NCBI GenBank assembly: GCA_044228505.1
Contig: JBGAUT010000003.1
Location: forward strand, 186,001-250,000
DNA: 64,000 nucleotides
Direction of reading: 5' to 3'
Source of the DNA: JAEUKA01 sp044228505
GTDB taxonomy: Bacteria > Myxococcota_A > Polyangia > Palsa-1104 > JAEUJZ01
In this document: piece by piece, positions 45,171 through 53,991 of the stretch
How the letters are laid out: the number at the start of each line of letters is the position of its first letter
How positions within the stretch are numbered: the first letter of the stretch is position 1
Translations under genes and position numbers: made by a program
Notes under the pieces: model-generated
Database searches by the model: none
What the model was told of the DNA's origin: nothing
What the model saw: only the letters and a program-made list of their open reading frames with translations

Positions 45171-45349
45171 GACCAGCGGCTTTTCCGATTCGCGATGGCA
45201 CGCAAAGCCTGGTTGCCCACCTGTTGTGTGGTTGGTGTCGTTTTTGGTCGGACCTATGAATCGCTGTGGCTGGGAGGGCCGTAAGTACCGGCGATTTCTG
45301 TTGATTCTGGTTCTAAATCTGGGAACGTGGTGGGGTGACAGGAGGGATT

Positions 45350-47254
45350 ATGCGACACCCGCAGACTTCGCTTCCCCGACGGCCTCGGTGGTTTTGGGGG
45401 CTGACGTTGGGACTGTGCCTTCTACGAGGACCGAGTCAGGCCGCGACCACTGAAAAGACGCTGCAAGACTATAAGTACTTTCGGACGCTATGCATCGATC
45501 TGCTCGGGAGGATGCCGACAGAGCAGGACTTGCAAGCGTTCGAGCGTCCTGACTTCAACCTGGAGTCGTGGATCGACACCCACCTGACCGGCGATACCTA
45601 CGCCGATCGACTCACCCGAATTTACTCTGATTTGTTGCGCCCCCAGACGGTGTCGTTCCAGGTCGGAACCAGCCGCAATACGCTGGCCCGGATTTTGGTC
45701 AAGGACGATACCGGGAAAGACACCTGGGTCTACTTCCGTCCCGGTCAGCGACGAGGCCGTCATGCTCTGGTGCCGAAGCCGGCCGATCCGAACTATCCCC
45801 AGTGGAACAACCTGGTCAAAGGGGGATTCTGTCTGCTCGAAGCCGAGACAGGACTGAAGTATCCCGACCTCAGTGGTGCGCTGCCTCCGACGGGAACCGC
45901 TAAGCCCATCGACAAAGCGGTGCTGGATCAGTACACGACCGTGGTCAAGCCGTGGTGGCTGTACGCCGACTACAAGAGCGCCACGCCGACGGACCGATAC
46001 AACGCGACGACCTGGCCGACGCGCTTCCCCGGATACATGCTGAACAACGAGCTGCTCAAGGAGTCGGATGTCAAGACCGACACCATGCAGATTCGAGTCT
46101 GTAAAGAGGAAGCGGGCACGCTGGCGCAAGCACCGATGGATACCGCGCCCGCGAACATGCTCGACTGCCGGACTGGCTACGGAGTGGCAAACTCCCAAGG
46201 CTGCGGCTGTGGACCGGGGCTTGAGATGTGCATGCCAGCGGCTCACTTTTTGGCATCGCAGCCGCGTGGGGCGTTTGTATCCTCGCGAAACACGCTGCTT
46301 GGCGTCGATGATCCGACCGATGCCCAGACGTTCGAGTACCGGACCTGGCAGTCGCTGTGGGTCGCGCAGGAGCCACAGGTATTTCTCTACAACCTGTTCC
46401 TACAGGACCGCGATTTCCGCGATGTGGTGAGCGCCAAATACACCTATGTGAACGGACCGCTTGCGCAGTTTTACAAGCTGTCGTCGCGCTCGAACTGGAG
46501 CGACAAAGATCTAGGGGCGATCTCGTTGCCATCGCCGGACGCGATGCCCGCCAATCTGACTCCGCACCAGCTGATGACCTGGCAAAAGGTCGATACCGGA
46601 GTCTCGGCTGCGGGACTCCTGACGATGCCGCTGTTCCTGTATAAATATGGAACTCGACGCGCTCGCGCTCACGCGGTCTACAACATGTTCCTGTGTCGCG
46701 ACTTTGTGGCACCTGCCGGTCTGATGCTACCGCCGTCGAAGGAAACCAACCTGATGAAGCGCGAGGGCTGCGCAGCGTGTCACCAAACGCTGGAGCCCCT
46801 GTCTGCTTTCTTTGCACGTTGGGTTGAAAACGACTGGAGCTTTGTCGATCCGAAGCTGTATCCAGCCCAGAACGCGGCGTGCAAGCAGACAAACGGGAGC
46901 ATTCCTGCGAGCTGTGCTGCGCGCTACGACAACATCTTTTCCACGCCAGCGGTCGGAATGCTGCGAGGTGCCTATTCTTCGACGGAAAATACCGATTTGG
47001 GAGCCGCCGGAATGGGAGAGTATCTAACCCATCGTGCCGACTTCGCACCCTGTGTGGCGCAGAATATCGCAGAGAGCTTCCTGGGTCGTTCTCTGGGAAT
47101 CGAAGATCAAGCGCTGCGCGAGGCGATGACGAATGCCCTGATCGATAATGGGTATCGCGTAAAGCCGCTCGTCAAGGTTCTCCTCCAGTCACAGCAGTAT
47201 CGTTCGGCCAACAACCTTTCGTCTACGGTCTGGCGAAGCGGAGTTACGCCATGA
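45350..47254 (+). CDS. Exported DUF1592/DUF1588-like protein with c-type haem motif (634 aa)
   Basis: ATG 45350 has AGGAGG (45340-45345) five bases upstream. A signal peptide ends near GPSQA. LCIDLLGRMPTEQDLQAF and DTYADRLTRIYSDLL resemble the DUF1549/DUF1592-type helices of planctomycete and myxobacterial exported proteins. REGCAACHQTLEPLSAFFARW carries a CxxCH haem-attachment motif, as in DUF1588. SFLGRSLGIEDQALREAM and the C-terminal LLQSQQYR fit DUF1585-type ends. Such proteins are predicted to be periplasmic or extracellular and occur beside DUF1501 proteins, as here; their biochemical role is unknown. The stop overlaps the next start (ATGA). Confidence 0.7.
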   Translation: MRHPQTSLPRRPRWFWGLTLGLCLLRGPSQAATTEKTLQDYKYFRTLCIDLLGRMPTEQDLQAFERPDFNLESWIDTHLTGDTYADRLTRIYSDLLRPQTVSFQVGTSRNTLARILVKDDTGKDTWVYFRPGQRRGRHALVPKPADPNYPQWNNLVKGGFCLLEAETGLKYPDLSGALPPTGTAKPIDKAVLDQYTTVVKPWWLYADYKSATPTDRYNATTWPTRFPGYMLNNELLKESDVKTDTMQIRVCKEEAGTLAQAPMDTAPANMLDCRTGYGVANSQGCGCGPGLEMCMPAAHFLASQPRGAFVSSRNTLLGVDDPTDAQTFEYRTWQSLWVAQEPQVFLYNLFLQDRDFRDVVSAKYTYVNGPLAQFYKLSSRSNWSDKDLGAISLPSPDAMPANLTPHQLMTWQKVDTGVSAAGLLTMPLFLYKYGTRRARAHAVYNMFLCRDFVAPAGLMLPPSKETNLMKREGCAACHQTLEPLSAFFARWVENDWSFVDPKLYPAQNAACKQTNGSIPASCAARYDNIFSTPAVGMLRGAYSSTENTDLGAAGMGEYLTHRADFAPCVAQNIAESFLGRSLGIEDQALREAMTNALIDNGYRVKPLVKVLLQSQQYRSANNLSSTVWRSGVTP

Positions 47255-47940
47255 ACAGCAAGATGATGATCCTATCGGGCGCGCTGCTTCTGTCTGCTGC
47301 TTGCAAAGGCCAAGAGCCAGCTCCTTCTGTGACGCTTGACCAGATTCCTGGGCATGAGTCCCTGGCGCAGGACACCACCCATAAGGAGTCGCCGCGTCTG
47401 GTTCCGGCCGAGGCGTACATCCGTACCTATCTGACGCTTTTCGGAGGGCTGACGGCTCTGCAAACCCAGACCCAACTCACGGCGGGTGGCAGTGGTCTGT
47501 TTGATACCTGGACGGCCTATCTGGGCGCGCTCGGTCTTCCCAATTACGCGACCGATATGTCCCGCAATACCCAGACCAACGCGCTCATGGTCGCCAGCTT
47601 TGAGCGGTTGGGAATCGCGCTGTGCGATAAGGCGCTTGAAAAGGATCTCAAGAGTACGCCGGCGGTCGCGGTGGACAAGCGGCTCATCTTTAACTTCGAG
47701 GTTCCGGCTACTGCCGTTGATGCTGCGGGCTTTGCGGAGCGTTTTGGAATCCTGCACCGCAAGTTCCTCGGCTATCCGGCCAAGCTGGCACCAACGGATC
47801 GGACAGCCCGCTTTTTTGCGCTGTATACCAACACGATCAAGAACCACAACCCAACGGGCTCGCGCTTCACAGCAGTCGATGCGGGTTGGGCGGCAGTCTG
47901 TCAAGGACTCATCCGTCACCCCGAGTTTCAGCTGTACTAA
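47251..47940 (+). CDS. Lipoprotein of a DUF1501/haem-protein operon (229 aa)
   Basis: A type II signal peptide (MNSKMMILSGALLLSAAC) has the lipobox LSAAC with Cys18. The mature part is helical. It ends AVCQGLIRHPEFQLY, similar to the C-terminal W..LL.HPEF pattern of proteins that accompany DUF1501 partners. I do not recognise a named domain. The gene overlaps the haem-protein gene by 4 bp and is 13 bp upstream of the DUF1501 gene, so the three proteins are very likely made together and exported. Confidence 0.65.
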   Translation: MNSKMMILSGALLLSAACKGQEPAPSVTLDQIPGHESLAQDTTHKESPRLVPAEAYIRTYLTLFGGLTALQTQTQLTAGGSGLFDTWTAYLGALGLPNYATDMSRNTQTNALMVASFERLGIALCDKALEKDLKSTPAVAVDKRLIFNFEVPATAVDAAGFAERFGILHRKFLGYPAKLAPTDRTARFFALYTNTIKNHNPTGSRFTAVDAGWAAVCQGLIRHPEFQLY

Positions 47941-47953
47941 GGGAGGGCTGTAG

Positions 47954-49312
47954 ATGAACCGTCGGAATTTTATCCAGTCGATCGTCGGAGGGACCGCTGC
48001 TGCGGCGCTGGGAACGCCTCTGTTTCGAGCCTTCGCGGGTCCAGAAATTACCTCGGATGAGTACTTCATCTTCATCCATGCCCAAGGTGCATGGGACATC
48101 ACGGTCGGACTCGATCCGCGCAACGAGCGGGTCGGCCTCATCGAGCCGGGATCGACCAATACCATCGACATTGCGCCGCTTAAGAAGTGGGTGAGTCGAA
48201 CCACTCCGCTCGATGGCAGCACCGCAGCATCGGGATATTCGTTCGAGCTGGTCACTCCTCCGTCGGGTCCGCTCACCTTTGGCCCGGCGATTGGCGATCT
48301 GCTGCGTCACCATTCGCGGCTGACGGTGGTGAACGGCATTGCCATGAACACGGTGAGCCACCAAGACGGAACTGCGTTCTCTGCGACGGGGAGACACCTG
48401 GCCGGCACCAAGACTTCGGGTCCAAGCATCGATACGATGATGGCCAACAGCTTCGGACTGGGCCAGCTTTTGCCAGCCGTCTCGATCAACTATCCGTCGA
48501 GCTTCATCGGTCAGGGGCTCGATCGTCGTGCAGTGCCGCTGACCATATCAGGGGTTGGAACGCTGGCGGCTTCGCTGAAGCGCTCGGCGCTGTATGAATC
48601 TCTCGGCGCTCGGGATGGAGTGACTGCGCTGCTCAGCCAAGAAGCGCTCGATCTGGCCAACATGTCGGCAAATCCCGATGTGATGACCGGTATGCACTTG
48701 CAGTACGAAGGTCTACGTCGGATGAACCGGGAAAACCTGGTCGACCTGTTTACCGATTCGTACCTTCGCGGCAAGTACTCAAGCTTTGCGTATTCGACGA
48801 TGAGCGCCTCGGTCAACGCCGCCTTTGCGTTGGAAGCACTCACACGCAATGCCGCTCGCTGTATCAGCTTTGCGTACGGCAGCTTTGACACCCATTTCAC
48901 CAACTACCGTCAGCAGCCGCTGCTTCAGCAGAACTTGTTTGATCTGCTCGCGATCATGCTCGACTACCTGGATGTGATCCCACACCCGACCCGGGCGAGC
49001 GCCAAGCTGGCCGATCACACCCACATCTTGGTGATCAGCGACTTTTGTCGCACCCCGAACATCAACGCAACGCTCGGGCGTGATCACTATCCAAACAACT
49101 CGGCGCTGATCATCTCGCCGAAGTTTCGAGGCAACATGCGCTTTGGCGCGAGTGATCCAGAGCAGCTGCTGTCGCTACCGGCGAAGACTTTTTCTGATGG
49201 CCTGCGTCCGGTGACGCCGGCCGATGTGCTGGCGACGTTTGTGGCGGCGATGAAGGCGGATCCACGCAAGTACCTGCGCGATGGGGAAGTCATCACCGAG
49301 ATCCTGCGCTAA
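47954..49312 (+). CDS. DUF1501-family Tat-exported protein (452 aa)
   Basis: The N-terminus MNRRNFIQSIVGGTAAAALG is a twin-arginine signal. DUF1501 hallmarks follow: FIFIHAQGAWD near the start, VNGIAMNTVSHQDGT, the late segments AYGSFDTHFTNYRQQ and HILVISDFCRTPNINATLGRDH, and the C-terminal VTPADVLATFVAAM. The family belongs to the alkaline phosphatase/sulfatase-like fold with unknown substrate. GGGAGGG lies eight bases before the ATG. It is the third gene of the 45.3-49.3 kb unit. Confidence 0.85.
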   Translation: MNRRNFIQSIVGGTAAAALGTPLFRAFAGPEITSDEYFIFIHAQGAWDITVGLDPRNERVGLIEPGSTNTIDIAPLKKWVSRTTPLDGSTAASGYSFELVTPPSGPLTFGPAIGDLLRHHSRLTVVNGIAMNTVSHQDGTAFSATGRHLAGTKTSGPSIDTMMANSFGLGQLLPAVSINYPSSFIGQGLDRRAVPLTISGVGTLAASLKRSALYESLGARDGVTALLSQEALDLANMSANPDVMTGMHLQYEGLRRMNRENLVDLFTDSYLRGKYSSFAYSTMSASVNAAFALEALTRNAARCISFAYGSFDTHFTNYRQQPLLQQNLFDLLAIMLDYLDVIPHPTRASAKLADHTHILVISDFCRTPNINATLGRDHYPNNSALIISPKFRGNMRFGASDPEQLLSLPAKTFSDGLRPVTPADVLATFVAAMKADPRKYLRDGEVITEILR

Positions 49313-49415
49313 GTAAACCATCTCGACGGGAACTCTTCCGCTCGAGTTCTCGCTCTGCTGTCGTTTGCTCTCGATTCTGTGAGCCGATCTTGCTTTAAAC
49401 TGGCACCACAACTCT

Positions 49416-50822
49416 ATGTGGGAAATCTTTCAATCGGCCCGTCTGCGCCGATTGTTCCTCGCCGAAACCGTGCTGCTCTTTTTGGTTGCGGTTCTGTGCG
49501 TGCGCCTGCGAATTGGGGCGGGATATCCCGGCCTGCCGCCGCATGTTGAACTGTGGGCGTATTGGCGCGAGGCGCTGCTGGCAGGAGTGGGGATTCCTGT
49601 CGCTGTTCAGCTTGCGATGTACTATCTGGGGCTATATGCCGATACGCCGCCGGGCTCGCGGACCCAGCTCTTGGTTCGCATCCAGCTCGCCCACCTGGTT
49701 GCAGGCGTGGCGTTGGCGCTGCTGTTCTATCTATTTCCATACCTTCGCCTACAGCGGTTGGCGCTGCTGCTGAGCTTAGGAATCGGCCAGTGGCTCCTGT
49801 TTTCGCTGCGTTGTCACTTCGAGGAAATCTTGCTAAGCGGGAGCTGGCGACGAAGGGTGCTGGTGCTCGGTACCGGTGGGCTCGCCCAACAAATTGGACG
49901 CTGGCTGTTATCGCGTCCGGGGGCCGGCTACGAGCTGGCGGGCTTTCTGTCGCCACAAGAGCCCGAGATGGCGCAGACCCTCGTGGGTCGCCCGGTCCTG
50001 GGTAGCTATGGTGAGATCAGCGAAGCGATCCAGCGTCATAACATCACCGACGTGGTGTTTTCTCCCGACAGTCCGCGTGGGGATGAGGCGCTGATGAACA
50101 GCTTGCTCGCAGTGAAGCTGACCGGTACCGAGGTGTGGAGCGCGCTGTCGTTTACCGCTGAGCTTACCCATAGCTTGCCGATCGAGCTGCTTCATCCAGC
50201 GGATGTGGTGTTCGACTCTGGCTTCACTCCGTCGAAGTGGACGGTAGCGCTCAAGCGCGGAAGCGACATTGTCCTTAGCCTCGTGGCGCTCATTTTGGTG
50301 TCGCCGATCCTGCTGATTGTGGCGATCTTGATCCGTCTGGATAGTCCAGGGCCGGCGCTGTACAAGCAGCCTCGGGTCGGACTGCGCGGTCGACTGTTCA
50401 CCATCTACAAGTTTCGCTCGATGAAGGTGTCCAAACCCGGTGAGCCGATGCGGCTGACATCTCACAATGACGATCGGGTGACGCGGGTGGGTCGCTTCAT
50501 TCGCCTCCATCGCATCGACGAGCTCCCACAGTTTTTCAACGTACTTTTGGGAGACATGAGCCTGGTCGGTCCCCGGCCCGAGGTCGAAAGCTCCGTCAAA
50601 GAGCTGCGCGTCTCGCTTCCGTTTTACGATCAGCGACACGCGATTCGCCCCGGAATCACCAGCCTCGGCCAGGTTCGCTTTGGTGCCGCCACCACCTTGA
50701 GCGAAGCCCGCGAGCGACTCAAGTACGACCTGTACTATCAAAAGAACATGTCACTGGCGTTCGATCTGTCGATATTGATCGATACCGTGAAAGTGGTGCT
50801 GCTCAAGATTGGTGCTCGCTAG
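49416..50822 (+). CDS. Polyprenyl-phosphate glycosyl-1-phosphate transferase (exopolysaccharide priming)
   Basis: The layout of this 468-residue protein is that of undecaprenyl-phosphate sugar-1-phosphate transferases: N-terminal membrane helices, a CoA_binding_3-like Rossmann part (VLVLGTGGLAQQIGRWLL), another helix, and the catalytic bacterial sugar transferase domain. The latter has KRGSDIVLSLVALILVSP, LDSPGPALYKQPRVG, YKFRSM and RVTRVGRFIRLHRIDELPQ followed by DMSLVGPRPE. It loads the first sugar onto the lipid carrier for capsule or exopolysaccharide synthesis at the inner membrane. The sensor gene starts 1 bp after its stop and is probably translationally coupled. Confidence 0.9.
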   Translation: MWEIFQSARLRRLFLAETVLLFLVAVLCVRLRIGAGYPGLPPHVELWAYWREALLAGVGIPVAVQLAMYYLGLYADTPPGSRTQLLVRIQLAHLVAGVALALLFYLFPYLRLQRLALLLSLGIGQWLLFSLRCHFEEILLSGSWRRRVLVLGTGGLAQQIGRWLLSRPGAGYELAGFLSPQEPEMAQTLVGRPVLGSYGEISEAIQRHNITDVVFSPDSPRGDEALMNSLLAVKLTGTEVWSALSFTAELTHSLPIELLHPADVVFDSGFTPSKWTVALKRGSDIVLSLVALILVSPILLIVAILIRLDSPGPALYKQPRVGLRGRLFTIYKFRSMKVSKPGEPMRLTSHNDDRVTRVGRFIRLHRIDELPQFFNVLLGDMSLVGPRPEVESSVKELRVSLPFYDQRHAIRPGITSLGQVRFGAATTLSEARERLKYDLYYQKNMSLAFDLSILIDTVKVVLLKIGAR

Positions 50823-50823
50823 G

Positions 50824-52416
50824 ATGCGGCGGCGGTCTCGGTTTGCGGAGTGGCGGAACCGACTGGCCGATCGATTGGCGCAGAGCAGCCACGTTTTTTT
50901 ATTGGGCCTGGTGATTGCCTGCGGGGTCGAGGTTCTCGTCGACTGGAACCAGACCCTGTTCGAGGTCAATGTCCTTCGCGACCAGGTTCGCCAAAAAGGC
51001 CTAAATTACGCAGGGCTCTTGGAACGAGCGGTCGTTGATCCGCTACTTGGCGGCGATCGCGTCACGCTCGATCGGCTCACCAGCGGCCTGATTGACGATG
51101 AGGATGCCATCTTTGTCCGCATCGTCGATCACCGAGGCCAAGTCGTTTACGACAGCCTCGATCAAACCTTCGAGCACTCCTACCTTCAGCGCGGCAAAGG
51201 TGCCTTTCGCGTTCACTACGGACACTGGCTCGATCGCGACCTTCACGGCGTGCTGTTTGACCCCGATGGATTTAAGAAGCGACTCGCCAGCAGTCGCTAT
51301 CGCGATGTTCCGCAGATTTATAACGATGCCATGGTTCGGCTCTTGGCGCGGTTTACAACGCCGACACCACTGCCACCGCTACGTGCCCAGATTGTCTATC
51401 AAGACCGCTTGCGTGATGAAAACCACCGTCGGGACGACAGCATAACCTGGGCCATTGCCCCGCTGACCAAAGAGTCGCCCTTGGGGAGTCGACAGGTCGG
51501 TGCGGTCCTGGTGGCCTTCGACATGACCCGAATCAATGGCGCGGTGCGGACCAAGTACCTCAAGGGCCTTGGGATGATCGTCTTTTTCGTCGCTCTGATC
51601 GTGGCTCAAAACATCAGCAGCCGACGGGACACGCTGCGTCTCCTTGATGTTGGGCGTCGCTATGCTGCCGCCAAGCAAGCCATTCATGATGCGATGCGCA
51701 CAGAGCCGCTCGAACTGCCGACCGATCACGGCAAGCTGGTCACGCATGGTCTGATCGATCAAGCCAAGGAATCGGTCGATGGAATGGTCTGGGATGCCAT
51801 CGCTCGCGAGGGTCGAGTCGACGTGCTGGTCGCCGATCCCGACGGAGACGGCATTGATGCGGCGGCGATCGGTCTGCACATCCTGCGGGTGTTTCGCGGA
51901 CTGCGGAAGCCAGCGCCTGGCACCACCGCGTCTGGGCCAACGCTGCCCGGTCTTGACGACGAAGTGATTTCACTTGGGGCGGCGACGCACGATATCCCCC
52001 TGACTCGGCCGATTGGACTGCTGCTGCTACGGATCGAGCCGAGCGGCGAGTTCGAGGCTGTCGCCGGGGACGCCACCCTGCTTCAGCTACTCGGACAACC
52101 GGCCTCGGCCCAGCCGACTCGTGAGCCGCTGACAGGCGCTACTCCCGACGGCGTCATCGGGCCCCTGTCACGCATTCGCGGCACGCTCGCGAGCGGTGCC
52201 ACCCTACTGTGTACAACGGTGGGAACAGGCCAACGCACGGACTCTGTCGGCGACGGTGAAGCGCTGGCCAAGTTTCTGACTCGCCATCATCGACAAGCGG
52301 GGGACTTGGCTCACCCGGAGGATGTGGCCGCCTGGCTGCGCAGCAAGTACCCCGGCCAAGTCGAAAGCGACCTTGCGGTCGTCGCCATTTCCAGAACAGC
52401 CGAGCCTTCAGACTGA
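50824..52416 (+). CDS. Membrane sensor with degenerate SpoIIE/PP2C-like domain (530 aa)
   Basis: Two membrane helices (about 22-42 and 235-257) enclose a roughly 190-residue predicted periplasmic domain containing IVDHRGQVVYDS, the arrangement of a sensory input domain. The C-terminal part follows the SpoIIE phosphatase order, with VADPDGDGIDAAAIGLHILR for GDVSGHG, TTVGTGQR where TDGxxEA is expected, and ESDLAVVAI at the DDxTxxxx end. Several metal-binding acids are missing, so it may be a pseudophosphatase. ATG 50824 follows the sugar transferase stop by 1 bp; an earlier TTG at 50809 would overlap it. It probably regulates polysaccharide production. Confidence 0.6.
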   Translation: MRRRSRFAEWRNRLADRLAQSSHVFLLGLVIACGVEVLVDWNQTLFEVNVLRDQVRQKGLNYAGLLERAVVDPLLGGDRVTLDRLTSGLIDDEDAIFVRIVDHRGQVVYDSLDQTFEHSYLQRGKGAFRVHYGHWLDRDLHGVLFDPDGFKKRLASSRYRDVPQIYNDAMVRLLARFTTPTPLPPLRAQIVYQDRLRDENHRRDDSITWAIAPLTKESPLGSRQVGAVLVAFDMTRINGAVRTKYLKGLGMIVFFVALIVAQNISSRRDTLRLLDVGRRYAAAKQAIHDAMRTEPLELPTDHGKLVTHGLIDQAKESVDGMVWDAIAREGRVDVLVADPDGDGIDAAAIGLHILRVFRGLRKPAPGTTASGPTLPGLDDEVISLGAATHDIPLTRPIGLLLLRIEPSGEFEAVAGDATLLQLLGQPASAQPTREPLTGATPDGVIGPLSRIRGTLASGATLLCTTVGTGQRTDSVGDGEALAKFLTRHHRQAGDLAHPEDVAAWLRSKYPGQVESDLAVVAISRTAEPSD

Positions 52417-52423
52417 GAAATCG

Positions 52424-52657
52424 TTAGGGCTTGCCGTTGTCAGGACGGCAGCGGGCACCCGCCGGGTAGTCGGGGTGGTAGTGGTGCTTGACGGGACGCG
52501 TCACGCACTTCACACAGTGTTGCCGTTCCGGAGTCGGCAACCGCTCACACTGCGCGACCGTGCGCGACTCATGACCGGTGGAGTGACCAAACCCCGTTCC
52601 GACAAGACCGAGCAGCGCTCCACCACATACCGCGACCCAAAGCCTGGCATTGGACAT
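52424..52657 (-). CDS. Small exported Cys/His-rich protein (77 aa)
   Basis: GAGGAGG lies seven bases upstream of the ATG at 52657, one of the strongest binding sites in the window. The N-terminus MSNARLWVAVCGGALLGLVG is a signal peptide or anchor. The mature part has four Cys and several His (QCERLP, HCVKCVTR, HHYHPDYPAGARC) and could bind metal or form two disulfides outside the cytoplasm. I do not recognise the family. A 20-bp periodic repeat lies about 120-200 bp upstream. Confidence 0.6.
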   Translation of the reverse strand: MSNARLWVAVCGGALLGLVGTGFGHSTGHESRTVAQCERLPTPERQHCVKCVTRPVKHHYHPDYPAGARCRPDNGKP

Positions 52658-52763
52658 GGACAGATCCTCCTCTGGAATAAGCGATCAGGGACAGTATCCC
52701 CCTGATCGTCCGATGATGGGAAGGATGGACGTATGACGCCGCCGACTTGTTCCAACCGGGTAT

Positions 52764-52856
52764 GAGCTATTTTAACGTCCGGGTGTCTGCTTTAACGTAC
52801 AGTCGACCGCTATAACGGATGATCGCCTGCTACAGCGAACGACCATCTGCTAACGG
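52764..52856. repeat. 20-bp periodic imperfect direct repeat
   Basis: Read on the minus strand, units of G(T/C)T(A/T/G)(A/T)AGC(A/G)G plus a 10-bp variable spacer recur every 20 bp at 52777-52796, 52797-52816, 52817-52836 and 52837-52856. A fifth partial unit is at 52764-52776. The spacing equals two helical turns and the array lies upstream of the small Cys-rich gene on the minus strand, overlapping the last codons of the kinase-like gene. It may be a cooperative operator. Confidence 0.45.
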
Positions 52857-53947
52857 AAGGCGAGTACGGCTTCGGGACCGTGGCTTTGGATGAGCTGGCC
52901 TAGATAACGGACGACGCGATCACGACGGCTTCGTAGCGCGCTGATTTCTTCGGCGGACAGCAGTGGGCCGGTGAGTGGATCGGTAAACACCAACTGGTCA
53001 TCGGTCAGAACCTGGAGCGTCGTCCAAAGGTGGCGCGAAAACTTCTGGCAGCGCGACAGATACCCAATGGCGCGAAGGTGACCCTGGCGATCGGTTTGGA
53101 ATCCGAATGCGTTGTCGATAAAGAACATCGTTCGACCATCGCGGGAGCCGAGGATGTTGCCTCCCGAGAAGCGGTCCGAGTTATTTTGGAGCACATCAAA
53201 GGCGAGTAGCGTCGAGAGCTGGCCTAGGATTTGGCTGCGTTCCTCGGTTAGCTCGCCGCTTTGGGATAGCTCGGTGGTCCAGGCGCGGATTGCGGCATCG
53301 CTGTCCAGTCGCAGATCCGACAGACTTGGCACCCAGTACATCATCGAGCCGACGGTGACTCCCTGGGCATCGAAGATCGCTTCGCGCAGCAGCCGAGGCC
53401 GCAGCCACTGCGACTCAGCGTCGAGTTTGCGCAGCAGCTCGTCCCGCGACAGTGCTCGCATCACCGTTGGTGGAACCGCGGTGATTCCCAGCTTACGGGC
53501 TAGCTGATAGGCCGCTGCTTCCTTGCGCGGAACCGATTGGGGATGGATCTGCTGGGGCTTAAAGGCTGCGCGGCTGCCGTCGACAAACTCGATGCGAAGC
53601 ACCAGTGAGCTACCGCCGTGACTAAAGTGAACGCTGCGAACCTCGGCGTGGCGCAGTCGGGCGAGTAGCAGTTCTTCGTCCATTCCCAAGAACGTGGCTG
53701 CGGGCTCCTCAACGGGCGACTGCGTGAGCGCTTCTGACGCGGTGAGCGGCGTTCCGTGCGCAGTCTGCGAAGGATGCACGACCGACGTACCGCCGGCAGA
53801 CATCAGCGACGAACCAAGGGAAGAAGAAGACGCTCCTAGGAGCGCCGTTACCAAAAGGACGAGCGCTACCAACGAAACCATCGGTGAGGCGAGCTTGCGA
53901 ACCACTTGCACGAACCGGACCCTACCATACATGCAGTGCTGTGCCAT
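52850..53947 (-). CDS. Membrane-anchored FAM20/HipA-like kinase (365 aa)
   Basis: A single N-terminal membrane helix (about 24-42, VSLVALVLLVTALLG) precedes a domain with RIEFVDGSRAAFKPQ (a glycine-free nucleotide strand with Lys), RKEAAAYQLARKLG, FDVLQNNSDRFSGGNIL and MFFIDNAFGF. The DxxxxNxDRxxxxN loop and the following (I/F)IDN metal-binding Asp fit the FAM20C / PI3-4-kinase / HipA catalytic pattern. The domain would face the periplasm if the helix is a signal anchor, which is unusual for an ATP-dependent enzyme. The start is uncertain: ATG 53947 leaves only 44 bp before the divergent gene, so a later start such as ATG 53932 is likely. Confidence 0.6.
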   Translation of the reverse strand: MAQHCMYGRVRFVQVVRKLASPMVSLVALVLLVTALLGASSSSLGSSLMSAGGTSVVHPSQTAHGTPLTASEALTQSPVEEPAATFLGMDEELLLARLRHAEVRSVHFSHGGSSLVLRIEFVDGSRAAFKPQQIHPQSVPRKEAAAYQLARKLGITAVPPTVMRALSRDELLRKLDAESQWLRPRLLREAIFDAQGVTVGSMMYWVPSLSDLRLDSDAAIRAWTTELSQSGELTEERSQILGQLSTLLAFDVLQNNSDRFSGGNILGSRDGRTMFFIDNAFGFQTDRQGHLRAIGYLSRCQKFSRHLWTTLQVLTDDQLVFTDPLTGPLLSAEEISALRSRRDRVVRYLGQLIQSHGPEAVLAFR

Positions 53948-53991
53948 GGCGCTGTTGACGGGTGACCGACAATTCCTGATATGTTTCGCGC

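Noticed and set aside
45190..45215. Possible sigma-54 promoter (TGGCACG followed by TTGC)
   Set aside because: The spacing between the GG and GC elements is too long for a -24/-12 promoter.
46071..47048. 325-codon antisense frame inside the haem-protein gene
   Set aside because: It is a shadow of a GC-rich gene with Arg/Ser/Pro bias and no recognisable motif; the sense frame has a signal peptide and CxxCH.
49908..50741. 277-codon antisense frame inside the sugar transferase gene
   Set aside because: The sense strand encodes all catalytic motifs of the transferase; the antisense frame has no motif.
52764..52856. CRISPR-like array
   Set aside because: The repeats are about 10 bp with 10-bp spacers and are imperfect; no cas genes are present.
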